Positions 51,878 through 60,206 of a stretch of 64,000 nucleotides of DNA are shown here, piece by piece. The notes below the pieces were generated by a model. That model ran no database searches. It was not told the origin of the DNA and was given only the letters and a program-made list of their open reading frames with translations. A program made the translations under genes and the position numbers. How positions within the stretch are numbered: position 1 is the stretch's first letter; every line of letters starts with the position of its first letter. Origin of the DNA: Bdellovibrio sp. ZAP7. GTDB lineage: Bacteria; Bdellovibrionota; Bdellovibrionia; Bdellovibrionales; Bdellovibrionaceae. Where the stretch lies: NCBI RefSeq assembly GCF_006874645.1, contig NZ_CP030082.1, forward strand, positions 248,001-312,000, read 5' to 3'.

Positions 51878-53389
51878 ATGAATAAATTGGTCATGATTGC
51901 CACAGCAGCGGTGATGGGATTGATCTCGGCTTGTACAAGCAGCTCAACCAAACCAATGGAACCTCAATCATATCGTAATCCTGCCAGTACGGGGGAGTTG
52001 ATCACGGGCAGCCAGAAAGTTTTGGCTGATATCAATAACTCGCAGATTTTTAATCCGCAAACTTGTGTGACGTTCGTGAACAACGTGACGGATTACCTTT
52101 ACTATTTGCCGGCAGATCACTTCGTTCCAAAATCTTCCACTGAACAACAGAGTCTTCGCAAATATGGCCCCGAAGTTTTAGATACGATTTTCCAAATTCG
52201 CATTTCATTGCACGAAAAACTTCAAGAGTTCGATATTCGCAGTGAGCTTAGCAAGGACTGCGCAACAAAAGCGCGTGAAGGATTTCAATACGCACGCTTT
52301 GCCGAAGAGTATCTGCTGGATTGGTTGTATGCACAGAAAGTTTATAACTTTAAAGCAGCTCCGATACTGACTAATCAAAAACCCAGCACTTGGACGAATC
52401 CAAAATTTGAAGGTTTTGAATTGCAAGCGGGTGACGTCATGATCATTCGCGGGAAGTCCTATGTTTCTGCGATGATCGCGCGTATCGCGGACGAAGAAGG
52501 AAACTTTTCGCATTTGGCTGTCGTGGGTGAAGATAAAGCCGGCAAGAAGTATGTGGTCGAAGCCCTTATTCAATACGGAACGATTGTGACTCCGCTAGAG
52601 AAATGGCGCCAGTCTGCAGATGCTCGCGTGGCATTGTTCCGTCATCCTGATCAGACACTGGCTAAACAAGCGTCTCGCTATATTTATGACTATGCTCAAG
52701 GTGCATTGGATAAAGGCCAAGGCATCAAGTATGACTTCTCGATGAATGATGACGACTATTCGACGATGTTTTGTTCGGAAGTTGTCAGAATGGCCTATGA
52801 TAAAGCATCTAATGGTCAGGTGATCATTCCAAAATTCCGTAGCACCGTTAGCAAATTCAAAGGCAATGCTTATCCACGTTCTTTGGGTGTGACGAAAACT
52901 TCATTGTTCGCACCATATGACGTGGAAGTGGATCCCCGTTTTGATTTCGTGGCAGAGTTCAGGCATATGCCACTTCTTCGTCAGGTGCGTATGCAGGACG
53001 CGGTTTTACAAAGCGTTTATGGTTGGATGATCACAAAGGGATATAATTTCCACTGGGAGCCAAAGCACGCGGGCAAAGCTTATCTTGCGAAAATGGTCCG
53101 ACAGTTCGGTATTGCCAAAGACACTCTTCCGAAATACATGCCCGTCGAGAGCATCAAAACAAACGTGCAGTTCGAAGTCGTGGCCAGTGCTTTGGAAAAG
53201 AATATTTATGCTAAGGAAGCTGAGTTCTATAAAAAGAACGGCTATCTTCCTTCATTCCAGGACCTATTGATTATCAATGAAGCTTATCGCCGTAAGGACT
53301 GTATGGATGACAAGGCTCTCCACATCCCTGGTTTCGGTGGTTCACAGTTCCACTGGTTCTTTTACGACGATAACCACAAGTGCGATTAA
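51878..53389 (+). CDS. YiiX/YebB-like papain-fold (C92) lipoprotein
   Basis: ATG 51878 follows CGGAGG. The 503-residue lipoprotein has lipobox LISAC. Its centre shows the permuted NlpC/P60 pattern of YiiX: LQAGDVMIIRG, FSHLAVVGE (His212) and TMFCSEVVRMAY (Cys299). Such enzymes cleave amide or thioester bonds, often of peptidoglycan or lipids; which one here is not known. A C-terminal third of about 150 residues is extra. Confidence 0.88.
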   Translation: MNKLVMIATAAVMGLISACTSSSTKPMEPQSYRNPASTGELITGSQKVLADINNSQIFNPQTCVTFVNNVTDYLYYLPADHFVPKSSTEQQSLRKYGPEVLDTIFQIRISLHEKLQEFDIRSELSKDCATKAREGFQYARFAEEYLLDWLYAQKVYNFKAAPILTNQKPSTWTNPKFEGFELQAGDVMIIRGKSYVSAMIARIADEEGNFSHLAVVGEDKAGKKYVVEALIQYGTIVTPLEKWRQSADARVALFRHPDQTLAKQASRYIYDYAQGALDKGQGIKYDFSMNDDDYSTMFCSEVVRMAYDKASNGQVIIPKFRSTVSKFKGNAYPRSLGVTKTSLFAPYDVEVDPRFDFVAEFRHMPLLRQVRMQDAVLQSVYGWMITKGYNFHWEPKHAGKAYLAKMVRQFGIAKDTLPKYMPVESIKTNVQFEVVASALEKNIYAKEAEFYKKNGYLPSFQDLLIINEAYRRKDCMDDKALHIPGFGGSQFHWFFYDDNHKCD

Positions 53390-54042
53390 AGAAACAACTG
53401 ATCGAGCTGCTTAAAGTACCAATCCTGAAGAGATTTTCTTAAAGGAAGGGAGTTAAGCATCTCGGTTTTGTTTTGCACATTTCCCGTGCGCGCCGAGAGA
53501 TCTTTTTCGGAGCAGTATTTGATCCATTCGTCTGTGGCTTCCGGATGAAATTGAGTGGCCACGATATTTTTGCCAACTCGATATGCCTGATTCTTACAAA
53601 AATCATTCGTGGCGAAAAGTTCAGCACTTTTTGGTAAATCAAAAGTGCAAAGGTGAGATTGAAATACCTGCAAGGTTTCACCGCTCGACATTTTCACCGG
53701 CACGAATCCGGATTCCCAGCCCGCCGGGTGAACAAAGACTCTTTCTCCCAATACATCTGCAAGGAGTTGTGCGCCCAAGCACAATCCAAAAACCTTCTGG
53801 TCGTTTTGAACCAGGTTTTTAATGAATGCCTTTTCCGTCTGCAGCCACGGGAATTTATCCTCTTCAAAAGCATTCGCCGTTCCGCCACAAATCACAACGC
53901 CCAAATATGGTTTAAAATCCGGAGCCGGCGTTCCGTCAGCAGGATGCCAATACTCCACCTGAATGCTATTCTTTTTCGCCCACTCAAGTGTCGAGCCAGG
54001 AGGAACCGATTGCTGATGTTGGATGATTAAAAGCTTTTGCAT
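53386..54042 (-). CDS. class I glutamine amidotransferase-like protein (GMP synthase-type)
   Basis: The 218-residue protein has GATase1 features: VVICGGTANAFEE, FGLCLGAQLLADVLG with the nucleophile Cys, and ATQFHPEAT with the His-Glu pair. It resembles the GuaA-like stand-alone amidotransferases that lack a synthetase domain. It converges with the YiiX-like gene with a 4-base overlap. Substrate unknown. Confidence 0.92.
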   Translation of the reverse strand: MQKLLIIQHQQSVPPGSTLEWAKKNSIQVEYWHPADGTPAPDFKPYLGVVICGGTANAFEEDKFPWLQTEKAFIKNLVQNDQKVFGLCLGAQLLADVLGERVFVHPAGWESGFVPVKMSSGETLQVFQSHLCTFDLPKSAELFATNDFCKNQAYRVGKNIVATQFHPEATDEWIKYCSEKDLSARTGNVQNKTEMLNSLPLRKSLQDWYFKQLDQLFL

Positions 54043-54107
54043 GTTTAAAAATGCTATCTAATCATTTTCCTATTGTCCATCGAGCAGAGACTTGTCAGTA
54101 TTTAGGC

Positions 54108-54620
54108 ATGAAAACTATTACGCGTTCTCTTAAAGCTTTGGTGTTCTTGTGTGTACTCTTGAATAGTGGCCTTGCGTTAGCGGAAGGCATGGGTAAGTTG
54201 GGGCTCTTGTATATGAGCTCTTCTTCCGAGGATTCAGGAGCTGAAAGTAAATCGACTCGTACTCTGTACGATGTGGCTCTTTACTATAAATTCCAAGGTT
54301 CCCCTTGGGTGTTGGGTGGACTTTACCAGAATGACGCGCAGGCATCAGATTCAACCACGGTGAATCGCACGTCGTACGGTGTAAGTGGCGGCTATATGAC
54401 TCGCAAAGAAAGTGGCGGATACCTTTTAGCGACATATTTCGTTTCTTCGACTTACGGAGACTACAAAGAGGGTTCTGGCTTCCAGATCGACTTCGGTTAT
54501 AAAGTTCCCACTAAAATCCCGTTGGCATTTCAGCTTAGTTACAAAAGCTATGATTATTCCAAATACAATCATAAAGACACCAAGCTTGATCCTTATTTCG
54601 TAGTGATCGCGGATTTCTAA
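54108..54620 (+). CDS. small outer-membrane beta-barrel protein
   Basis: ATG 54108 gives a 170-residue product with a signal peptide (ending ALAEG) and alternating strands such as MGKLGLLYMSSSS, ALYYKFQGSPWVLGGLYQ and IPLAFQLSYKSYDYS, ending in Phe. It fits a small barrel (about eight strands). It overlaps the next gene by one base (TAATG), which suggests co-translation. Confidence 0.78.
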   Translation: MKTITRSLKALVFLCVLLNSGLALAEGMGKLGLLYMSSSSEDSGAESKSTRTLYDVALYYKFQGSPWVLGGLYQNDAQASDSTTVNRTSYGVSGGYMTRKESGGYLLATYFVSSTYGDYKEGSGFQIDFGYKVPTKIPLAFQLSYKSYDYSKYNHKDTKLDPYFVVIADF

Positions 54621-54976
54621 TGCAAAAGCACATCGGAAGCTGTCATTGCGGTGAAGTAAAATACGAGGCGACCGGTAACTTTACAGAAGTTATCAGCTGC
54701 AACTGTTCAATGTGCCGAAGAAAAGGCACATTGCTGGCATTTGTTCCTGTTGAGAATTTCAAAATGCTTTCTGGAGCTGAAAAGCTGGTCGACTATCAAT
54801 TCGGCAAAAAACAAATTCATCATACCTTTTGCGGTGAGTGTGGCGTGACTCCATTTGCCCATGGCACTGCACCCAACGGTGCTAAAATGGTTGCGATCAA
54901 CGTACGCTGTTTGGAAGACGTTGATCTGGATAATCTGAAGATCACTAAAGTGGACGGAAAATCATTCCCTATCTAG
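54620..54976 (+). CDS. GFA/CENP-V-family zinc protein
   Basis: The 118-residue protein has the GFA zinc pattern: GSCHCGEVKYEA, ISCNCSMCRRKG and TFCGECGVTPFAHG (seven cysteines binding two zincs). The family was named for glutathione-dependent formaldehyde activation, but function is uncertain in most members. It starts on the last base of the upstream stop codon. Confidence 0.93.
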   Translation: MQKHIGSCHCGEVKYEATGNFTEVISCNCSMCRRKGTLLAFVPVENFKMLSGAEKLVDYQFGKKQIHHTFCGECGVTPFAHGTAPNGAKMVAINVRCLEDVDLDNLKITKVDGKSFPI

Positions 54977-54995
54977 TCACTGAAAGATAAACAAG

Positions 54996-55075
54996 ACCTC
55001 GAAATGACTTATATCAAAGCCAGCTCTCTAATCTTGAAATACAGGGGGAGGGTGTTTGAAATAGAGTTTCGAGGT
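54996..55075 (+). promoter_or_regulatory. long-range inverted repeat covering the RBS of the 55081 gene
   Basis: ACCTCGAAA (54996-55004) and TTTCGAGGT (55067-55075) are perfect 9-bp inverted copies. The 3' arm contains the GAGGT ribosome site for the ATG at 55081. The 62-base loop makes pairing less certain than in the other leaders. Confidence 0.4.
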
Positions 55076-55080
55076 GTACC

Positions 55081-55593
55081 ATGAGCAAATATCTGAAAAT
55101 TCAAATTTCCATTTTGATTCTTTTCGTTAGTTCACTGGCATCGTCCCAGATCAAAATGTTCAAGAACGTGGTTCGCCCCAGCAAAGGAATAGCCGTGACT
55201 TACCCTGCAAAACAAATCAGCATTTCAATTGGGAAAAACGTAAATGAAGTCTATCAATTCATTTCCACACCAGAAAACATGCCACGCTGGGCCGCGGGCC
55301 TAAGTCAGGCAGAGTTGGTGAAATCAGGAGATGATTGGATCGCGGATTCACCCATGGGTAAAGTGAAAGTACGCTTTGCCGAAAAGAATAAATTCGGTGT
55401 GGTTGATCATGATGTCACTCTTCCATCCGGAGAAGTGAATCACAATCCCTTAAGGGTGGTTAAAAATGCTGATGGCAGTGAAGTGATATTTACTTTGTAT
55501 CGTCGTCCTAAGATGTCTGATGTAGATTTTGAGAACGATGCAAGAGCGGTCACAAAAGATCTGCAGAAGCTAAAACAGATACTGGAAAAATAG
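55081..55593 (+). CDS. exported SRPBCC-like protein
   Basis: The 170-residue protein has a signal peptide (ILILFVSSLASS) and a START-like domain (ISISIGKNVNEVYQFISTPENMPRWAAGL, TLYRRPKMSDVDFENDA). SRPBCC proteins bind lipids or small hydrophobic molecules; an exported form is less usual. A DUF4442 gene follows nine bases later. Confidence 0.82.
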   Translation: MSKYLKIQISILILFVSSLASSQIKMFKNVVRPSKGIAVTYPAKQISISIGKNVNEVYQFISTPENMPRWAAGLSQAELVKSGDDWIADSPMGKVKVRFAEKNKFGVVDHDVTLPSGEVNHNPLRVVKNADGSEVIFTLYRRPKMSDVDFENDARAVTKDLQKLKQILEK

Positions 55594-55602
55594 GAACATC
55601 GA

Positions 55603-56103
55603 GTGATTAACGTTTTTACGTCATATCTTAGAAAATTGGGATCCAAAACTCCAAGCTGGCTGGTAAAGCACATGATCAGCTTGTGGATGCCTTATCTGGG
55701 GGCGGGGATCAAGATTGAAGAGATTTCTTCTGACTATCGCTATATCAAAGTGTGTCTGAAGCAGACTTGGTATAATCGTAATTACGTTGGAACACAGTTT
55801 GGTGGATCTCTTTACGCGATGACGGATCCCTTCTATATGCTGATGCTGATCAATAACCTTGGACAGGATTACTATGTTTGGGATAAAGGGGCGACGATTG
55901 ATTTTGTGGCTCCAGGAAAGTCCAAAGTAACTGCCGAGTTCAGAATTAACGATGAAATCATCGAAAAAGTTCTTAAAGAAACAGCTTCCGGAGAGAAGTA
56001 CATCTTTGATTTGCCAGTGCACGTGATCGATGCCAAAGGGGAACTGGTTGCTTCTGTTCTTAAAAAACTTTACGTTCGTAAAAAGAAAAAAGAGCGCACT
56101 TAA
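55603..56103 (+). CDS. DUF4442 hotdog-fold thioesterase-like protein
   Basis: GTG 55603 follows AGGAACATC. The 166-residue protein matches DUF4442: KVCLKQTWYNRNYVGTQFGGSLYAMTDPFYMLML and KGATIDFVAPGKSKVTAEF. Members are thioesterase-like hotdog proteins with acyl-CoA-like substrates. It forms a pair with the exported SRPBCC gene. It converges with the 56100 gene (4-base overlap). Confidence 0.9.
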   Translation: MINVFTSYLRKLGSKTPSWLVKHMISLWMPYLGAGIKIEEISSDYRYIKVCLKQTWYNRNYVGTQFGGSLYAMTDPFYMLMLINNLGQDYYVWDKGATIDFVAPGKSKVTAEFRINDEIIEKVLKETASGEKYIFDLPVHVIDAKGELVASVLKKLYVRKKKKERT

Positions 56104-56882
56104 AACGAAATTTTAAAACTGATATCGATATTGTTGGGGATGAATCCAGCACGGTGACTGATAGTGTCTGTCGCATTAACTTCGTTTGCAGTATAGGTGT
56201 CGTAAGCGCTTTTTAGCATGCTGGCGACCACGCTTGAAGCGACACCAATCCAGTATGCTTGTTTCTTGGTGATGTTAAATCCTTTATAGGCAAGGGCAGC
56301 GCTGGATACGGCAACCAAACTTCCCGCAACAGAATTTATGATCTTGTCGTTGTGCTCGATACTGTCTTGATCTTTAGCCAGCAACCCTTGCATCAATGTA
56401 CCTGCGCCAACTTCCAACAGAATATCACTGGGGTCATCAGTTTTGATGTTCGCTGGTTTTGAGATATCGGTTGTGAACTGGAGGACCTGCAAGTCAGCCA
56501 AAATCTCGTGTTGATCTAAGGTTGCGATAAACTGAATCGTTTCAGGAATTGCGTGATAGTCGCTTTTGTTATCGCACTGAAAATTTAAAACCGTTAAATT
56601 TCCATTTTTCTGAACGGTCATCGTTTTTGCGTAGCGGTCATTGCGCACGTTGGGAACGCAGGCCTTTCCGAAAAGCTTCCACACTGCCACTGCTGTAGTA
56701 GGAATTTTCTCGTTGGTAACTTGCAGTTGGCCTGAGTTTAGTTGCAACGCACGGTCCAGTTTAGAGGAATGAGTGAAGTACTCTTTATCTTGAGGAGTAT
56801 AGATTTTCGTCGCTGCCAAAGACATGCCTGAAAGCAGACTGATCGTGCAAACCATTACGAATTTCATGGATCTTTGAAGCAT
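56100..56882 (-). CDS. secreted protein of unknown function with C-terminal hydrophobic segments
   Basis: ATG 56882 is preceded by AAGGGGAACGGGG and gives 260 residues; ATG 56867 (MKFVMVC) has a weaker site. After a signal peptide (ending SLAAT) comes a beta-rich domain with Cys in KACVPNV and FQCDNK, then Ala/Gly-rich hydrophobic helices (IINSVAGSLVAVSSAALAYKG and WIGVASSVVASML), and an end FKISF. It may associate with the membrane. A terminator separates it from 57011. Confidence 0.7.
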   Translation of the reverse strand: MLQRSMKFVMVCTISLLSGMSLAATKIYTPQDKEYFTHSSKLDRALQLNSGQLQVTNEKIPTTAVAVWKLFGKACVPNVRNDRYAKTMTVQKNGNLTVLNFQCDNKSDYHAIPETIQFIATLDQHEILADLQVLQFTTDISKPANIKTDDPSDILLEVGAGTLMQGLLAKDQDSIEHNDKIINSVAGSLVAVSSAALAYKGFNITKKQAYWIGVASSVVASMLKSAYDTYTANEVNATDTISHRAGFIPNNIDISFKISF

Positions 56883-56982
56883 CCCCGTTCCCCTTAGCGC
56901 TGGTTCGTTTCTGAATAGCGAAAGATATGCCACGGCTCAGGTTTATATAGCGGGGTTGAGTTCGCGAACGGTGAAATTAGGT

Positions 56983-57008
56983 AAAAAAGGTGACCAAAAT
57001 TTGGTCAC
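56983..57008 (-). terminator. intrinsic terminator after the 57011 gene
   Basis: On the minus strand GTGACCAAA (57008-57000) and TTTGGTCAC (56998-56990) pair perfectly around one base and are followed by CC and a T run (56988-56983). It lies directly after the 57011 stop codon. Confidence 0.85.
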
Positions 57009-57010
57009 TC

Positions 57011-58429
57011 TTAGAATGGAAGATCCTTGTTCGGAAAGGTGTATCCAAGAGCGATACCCGCTGCCACAAAGGCTGCCGAGTCCACAGATGTGGGAGAGTT
57101 AGTAACATCGGAAATAATATTACTCCACATGCCTTCTGGCACAGTCGCACTTCGGCTGAATATTTGAATACTCCAACGTTCTTTAATAAACATCATCGCG
57201 CCAATTTCAAGGCCTACCGTCACGCCAAGACTGTCTTCGCGATAATCGCGCCCCTGCCATTCGGTCGTGATCGAGTCGTAGCCCACCGTCGGAAAGATAT
57301 TTAGATACAGATTGTATCGATTGTTCCCATAGTTAAAGCTTGGGCCCCAGCCGACATCCGTGTGAAAGCGTTTAAACTGAACGTCTTTCAATGCCGGAAT
57401 GTCGTTAAAATGTTCGCGGGCGTAAGAAAAACTTAAACTCGGAGTTAAGCGAAAGTGATAGCGCCATTCCTTGCGTTTCGAAGGAGGCAGAAAGTTTTTT
57501 AAACTGATGGCAGCCAGGTACTGTGTGGTCTTTTCCACAAATCCTTCAGAGCTGACCTCCTCTGCGCTGACATTTTGTTCATTGATAGTCAGGCTGGTTT
57601 TGCCGGAGGCTGGAATAATAAAAATCGAATTAGGTAAAACACTTACGACTTCAGAGCTTCTATCTGTCCATCCCACCTCGTAAATGGAAGGCGTCAGCGA
57701 TTTATCAAAAGCAAAGTCCATGCTTTTTGATTCCGCAGGATTTAAAATATCTTGAAGTTCACCCTTGACCAGTACCTTGTGAGGATTAGAAGAGATATCG
57801 ACAGTACCTAGGTAAATTTTTGAAGCCTTCAAGCGATAAGCAGTCTCATAACGATCTGACTTGTCACCTTGGTCATCGTTATCCATGTCATGATCGTTAA
57901 AAATCGGTAGTGACTGGTTGTAGGGAAGAACCGTTGCTGAAGTCTGTGTGCTGCTTAAGTCCGTGCTAATAAGTCTTCCGACTTCGTCAGCAATATTAGG
58001 ATGAGCAGCAATCGGTGGAGCGACGGTTATAATGACGGGAGGCTGGTAATTGCTTGGGCGCGATTTAGGAAAATCTAAATTGACTTCGTCTTGGTACTCC
58101 CAGGCCGCACCTGTCAGCAAATCTGTGGCCCAGCCAATCGGGGCCCAGCTTAGAAAACCCAGATTGCCGGCAAAGCTTCGTCCCCAACGATAATGACCAT
58201 TGAGTTCGGCTGTCGTCTTGGATTGTCCATCCACGGCATTCAGTTGGAGTGAGCTTTTACGAGGGACTTCTGCAAGAAGGGGAGCTTGGCCCAGGAGTTC
58301 GTCGTCTTGATAGACCTTGGCTCCTGGGAGGTTTGTATGAACGTGAATGATTTGGCGTCGTCCACCGCTGGTTGCGCAGGCTGAAAGAATCAAGCTGAGA
58401 CTAAGGGCTGCGCAAATTCTGAATTTCAT
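57011..58429 (-). CDS. PEGA-like lipoprotein with C-terminal barrel-like region
   Basis: The 472-residue protein is a lipoprotein (lipobox LSACA). Residues 25-60 look like a PEGA domain (IIHVHTNLPGAKVYQDDELLG, APLLAEVPRKSS), followed by a glycine-zipper-like GFLSWAPIGWATDLLTGAAW. A middle domain has a DNDDQGDKSD stretch, and the last 160 residues show alternating beta strands (FRLTPSLSFSYA, YNLYLNIFPTVGYDS), suggesting a barrel or surface module. Envelope location is likely; function unknown. Confidence 0.75.
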   Translation of the reverse strand: MKFRICAALSLSLILSACATSGGRRQIIHVHTNLPGAKVYQDDELLGQAPLLAEVPRKSSLQLNAVDGQSKTTAELNGHYRWGRSFAGNLGFLSWAPIGWATDLLTGAAWEYQDEVNLDFPKSRPSNYQPPVIITVAPPIAAHPNIADEVGRLISTDLSSTQTSATVLPYNQSLPIFNDHDMDNDDQGDKSDRYETAYRLKASKIYLGTVDISSNPHKVLVKGELQDILNPAESKSMDFAFDKSLTPSIYEVGWTDRSSEVVSVLPNSIFIIPASGKTSLTINEQNVSAEEVSSEGFVEKTTQYLAAISLKNFLPPSKRKEWRYHFRLTPSLSFSYAREHFNDIPALKDVQFKRFHTDVGWGPSFNYGNNRYNLYLNIFPTVGYDSITTEWQGRDYREDSLGVTVGLEIGAMMFIKERWSIQIFSRSATVPEGMWSNIISDVTNSPTSVDSAAFVAAGIALGYTFPNKDLPF

Positions 58430-58438
58430 TCCGTCGTT

Positions 58439-59686
58439 TTACTTTTTCTTCCACTTCGCTTTCTTAGGATTTGCAAACAGATCTTCGCTATCAAGCAAAG
58501 CTTGAAGGCTCTTATCGATATCTGAAGTTTCCGGTTGAGAAGCGATAATTTTATAGTCGGCTTTGTTTACTTTAATAACTTCAACTGGCTTGGTCAACAG
58601 CGCCTCGATATTCGCAAGTTGTTCTTTTTCTTCCGTAGCACAGAAGGAAACAGCGATACCTTTGTTAAAACCGCGGCCTGTACGACCGATACGATGAACG
58701 TAGTTTTCAGGTTTTTCCGGCAAGTCATAGTTAATGACATGTGTAACGTCAGGGATATCGATACCGCGGGCACTTACGTCAGTTGCGATCATGATTTTGC
58801 ATTCGCCTTTTCGGAAGGCTGCCATCACGTCAGCACGGTCGACTTGATCTTTTTCTCCGTGCAACGTCAAAGACGCGATATTCACGCGCTCTAAAGCTTT
58901 AGCAACGCGTTCAGCACGCACACGAGTACGAACGAAGACGATAAATTTACCATCTGCATTTTGATTGATGTACTCTGCAAGGAAGAAACGTTTGTCATCC
59001 ATTTCCACGAACATCACATAGTGCTTCACGTTTTTAGAAACAGGATCTTCCGGAGAAATTTCGATACGGATAGCGCTGCTGCGAACTTGAGAGTAAGCAA
59101 GTTTTTTGATTTCAGGATTGATCGTTGCGGAGAAGAACAAAGTCTGGTGGCGACGGTTTAGTTTTCTTTTGATGTCTTCGATGTCGTCAATGAAACCCAA
59201 ATCCAACATTTGGTCTGCTTCATCCAAAACCAGGTGTTCGATGAAATTCAAGTTAATGAAACCTTGAGAGATCAAGTCAAACATACGACCAGGGGTCGCG
59301 ATCAACACGTCGATGCCGTCTTGAAGTTTTTTAATTTGCGCATCCTGTTCGATGCCACCAAATAAAGCGAACGGTTTAACCTTCGTGTGTTTGGAAAGTT
59401 TATTAAACACTTCACCAATTTGCTGAGCCAATTCACGAGTCGGAACGAGTACCAGGCATTTGATACCGATTGCACGCTTGCTGCTTTTTTCGGAGTGGAT
59501 CATGTTGATAATAGGAATTGCAAAGGCCGCCGTTTTACCGGTACCGGTTTGGGCAATGGCCAGAACGTCTTCGCCTTTAAGAATGGATGGAATGGCTTTG
59601 AACTGAATGTCAGTTGTGCGGAAATAGCCGTTGTCTTCAAGGTTGCGAAGAAGGTCTTCAGAGAGGTGGAATTTTTCGAATTTCAT
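58439..59686 (-). CDS. DEAD-box RNA helicase
   Basis: The 415-residue ATP-dependent RNA helicase shows the Q motif TTDIQFKAIP, AQTGTGKT, PTRELAQQ, TPGRMFD, VLDEADQM, SATI (motif III), and domain 2 with ATDVSARGIDIP and HRIGRTGRG. It is an RhlE/CshA-like protein with a short basic C-terminus (KKAKWKKK). A strong hairpin covers its ribosome site and ATG (see findings). DoxX lies 53 bases upstream on the same strand. Confidence 0.96.
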   Translation of the reverse strand: MKFEKFHLSEDLLRNLEDNGYFRTTDIQFKAIPSILKGEDVLAIAQTGTGKTAAFAIPIINMIHSEKSSKRAIGIKCLVLVPTRELAQQIGEVFNKLSKHTKVKPFALFGGIEQDAQIKKLQDGIDVLIATPGRMFDLISQGFINLNFIEHLVLDEADQMLDLGFIDDIEDIKRKLNRRHQTLFFSATINPEIKKLAYSQVRSSAIRIEISPEDPVSKNVKHYVMFVEMDDKRFFLAEYINQNADGKFIVFVRTRVRAERVAKALERVNIASLTLHGEKDQVDRADVMAAFRKGECKIMIATDVSARGIDIPDVTHVINYDLPEKPENYVHRIGRTGRGFNKGIAVSFCATEEKEQLANIEALLTKPVEVIKVNKADYKIIASQPETSDIDKSLQALLDSEDLFANPKKAKWKKK

Positions 59687-59718
59687 GACAGACCTCTATC
59701 ATGGAGAGGTCTGTCATG
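59684..59718 (-). promoter_or_regulatory. 14-bp hairpin burying the SD and AUG of the 58439 helicase gene
   Basis: CATGACAGACCTCT (59684-59697) and AGAGGTCTGTCATG (59705-59718) are perfect inverted copies around 7 bases. In the mRNA, the 3' arm contains AGAGG (the ribosome site) and ends with the AUG of the helicase. The folded RNA would block initiation. Confidence 0.8.
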
Positions 59719-59739
59719 TCCAACTTGCTGAATTATTTA

Positions 59740-60147
59740 CTATTTTTTGTGAAACAAAGCCTTAATTTTTGGCGCGTATGGCGGCGCAAAGAAGGCCAAA
59801 TAGATCAATAAAGCACCCAGGATCAAAGCTAGGGGCACGCCACTTGGAGCCAGGAACGCATGGATAAAGAAAATATTCAAAACGATCGGCGCCATGATGA
59901 CCAGGCAAAGTGGCACAAACCAGCCAATCAGAATCAAAAGCCCGCACACGGTTTCCGTGATTTTAAGTAGCGGCATGAAATAAACGGAAGCCATGATGCC
60001 TTGGAAGTAAGTCAACATTGCCGGTGGCATGCCTTCTACGGGTGGAGGTGGCATAAGGCCCATCTGTTGTGCAAGGCCAGCAACTCCCGAAAGAAAAAAG
60101 ATCAAACCGAAAAGAATACGCGCGATCATTGGTAGTTTAGCTTTCAT
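59740..60147 (-). CDS. DoxX-family membrane protein
   Basis: The 135-residue protein has four helices and DoxX features: IARILFGLIFFLSGVAGL, PLLKITETVCGLLILIGWFVPL and IVLNIFFIHAFLAPSG. DoxX-like proteins have been tied to thiosulfate oxidation in archaea and to redox stress in bacteria; the role here is unknown. It starts about 60 bases from the divergent YeiH-like gene. Confidence 0.9.
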   Translation of the reverse strand: MKAKLPMIARILFGLIFFLSGVAGLAQQMGLMPPPPVEGMPPAMLTYFQGIMASVYFMPLLKITETVCGLLILIGWFVPLCLVIMAPIVLNIFFIHAFLAPSGVPLALILGALLIYLAFFAPPYAPKIKALFHKK

Positions 60148-60206
60148 GATGAATACCCCTTTTTAAATATTGGAGCTTATCTTCAATTTAGTATCAACCA
60201 AGAATT

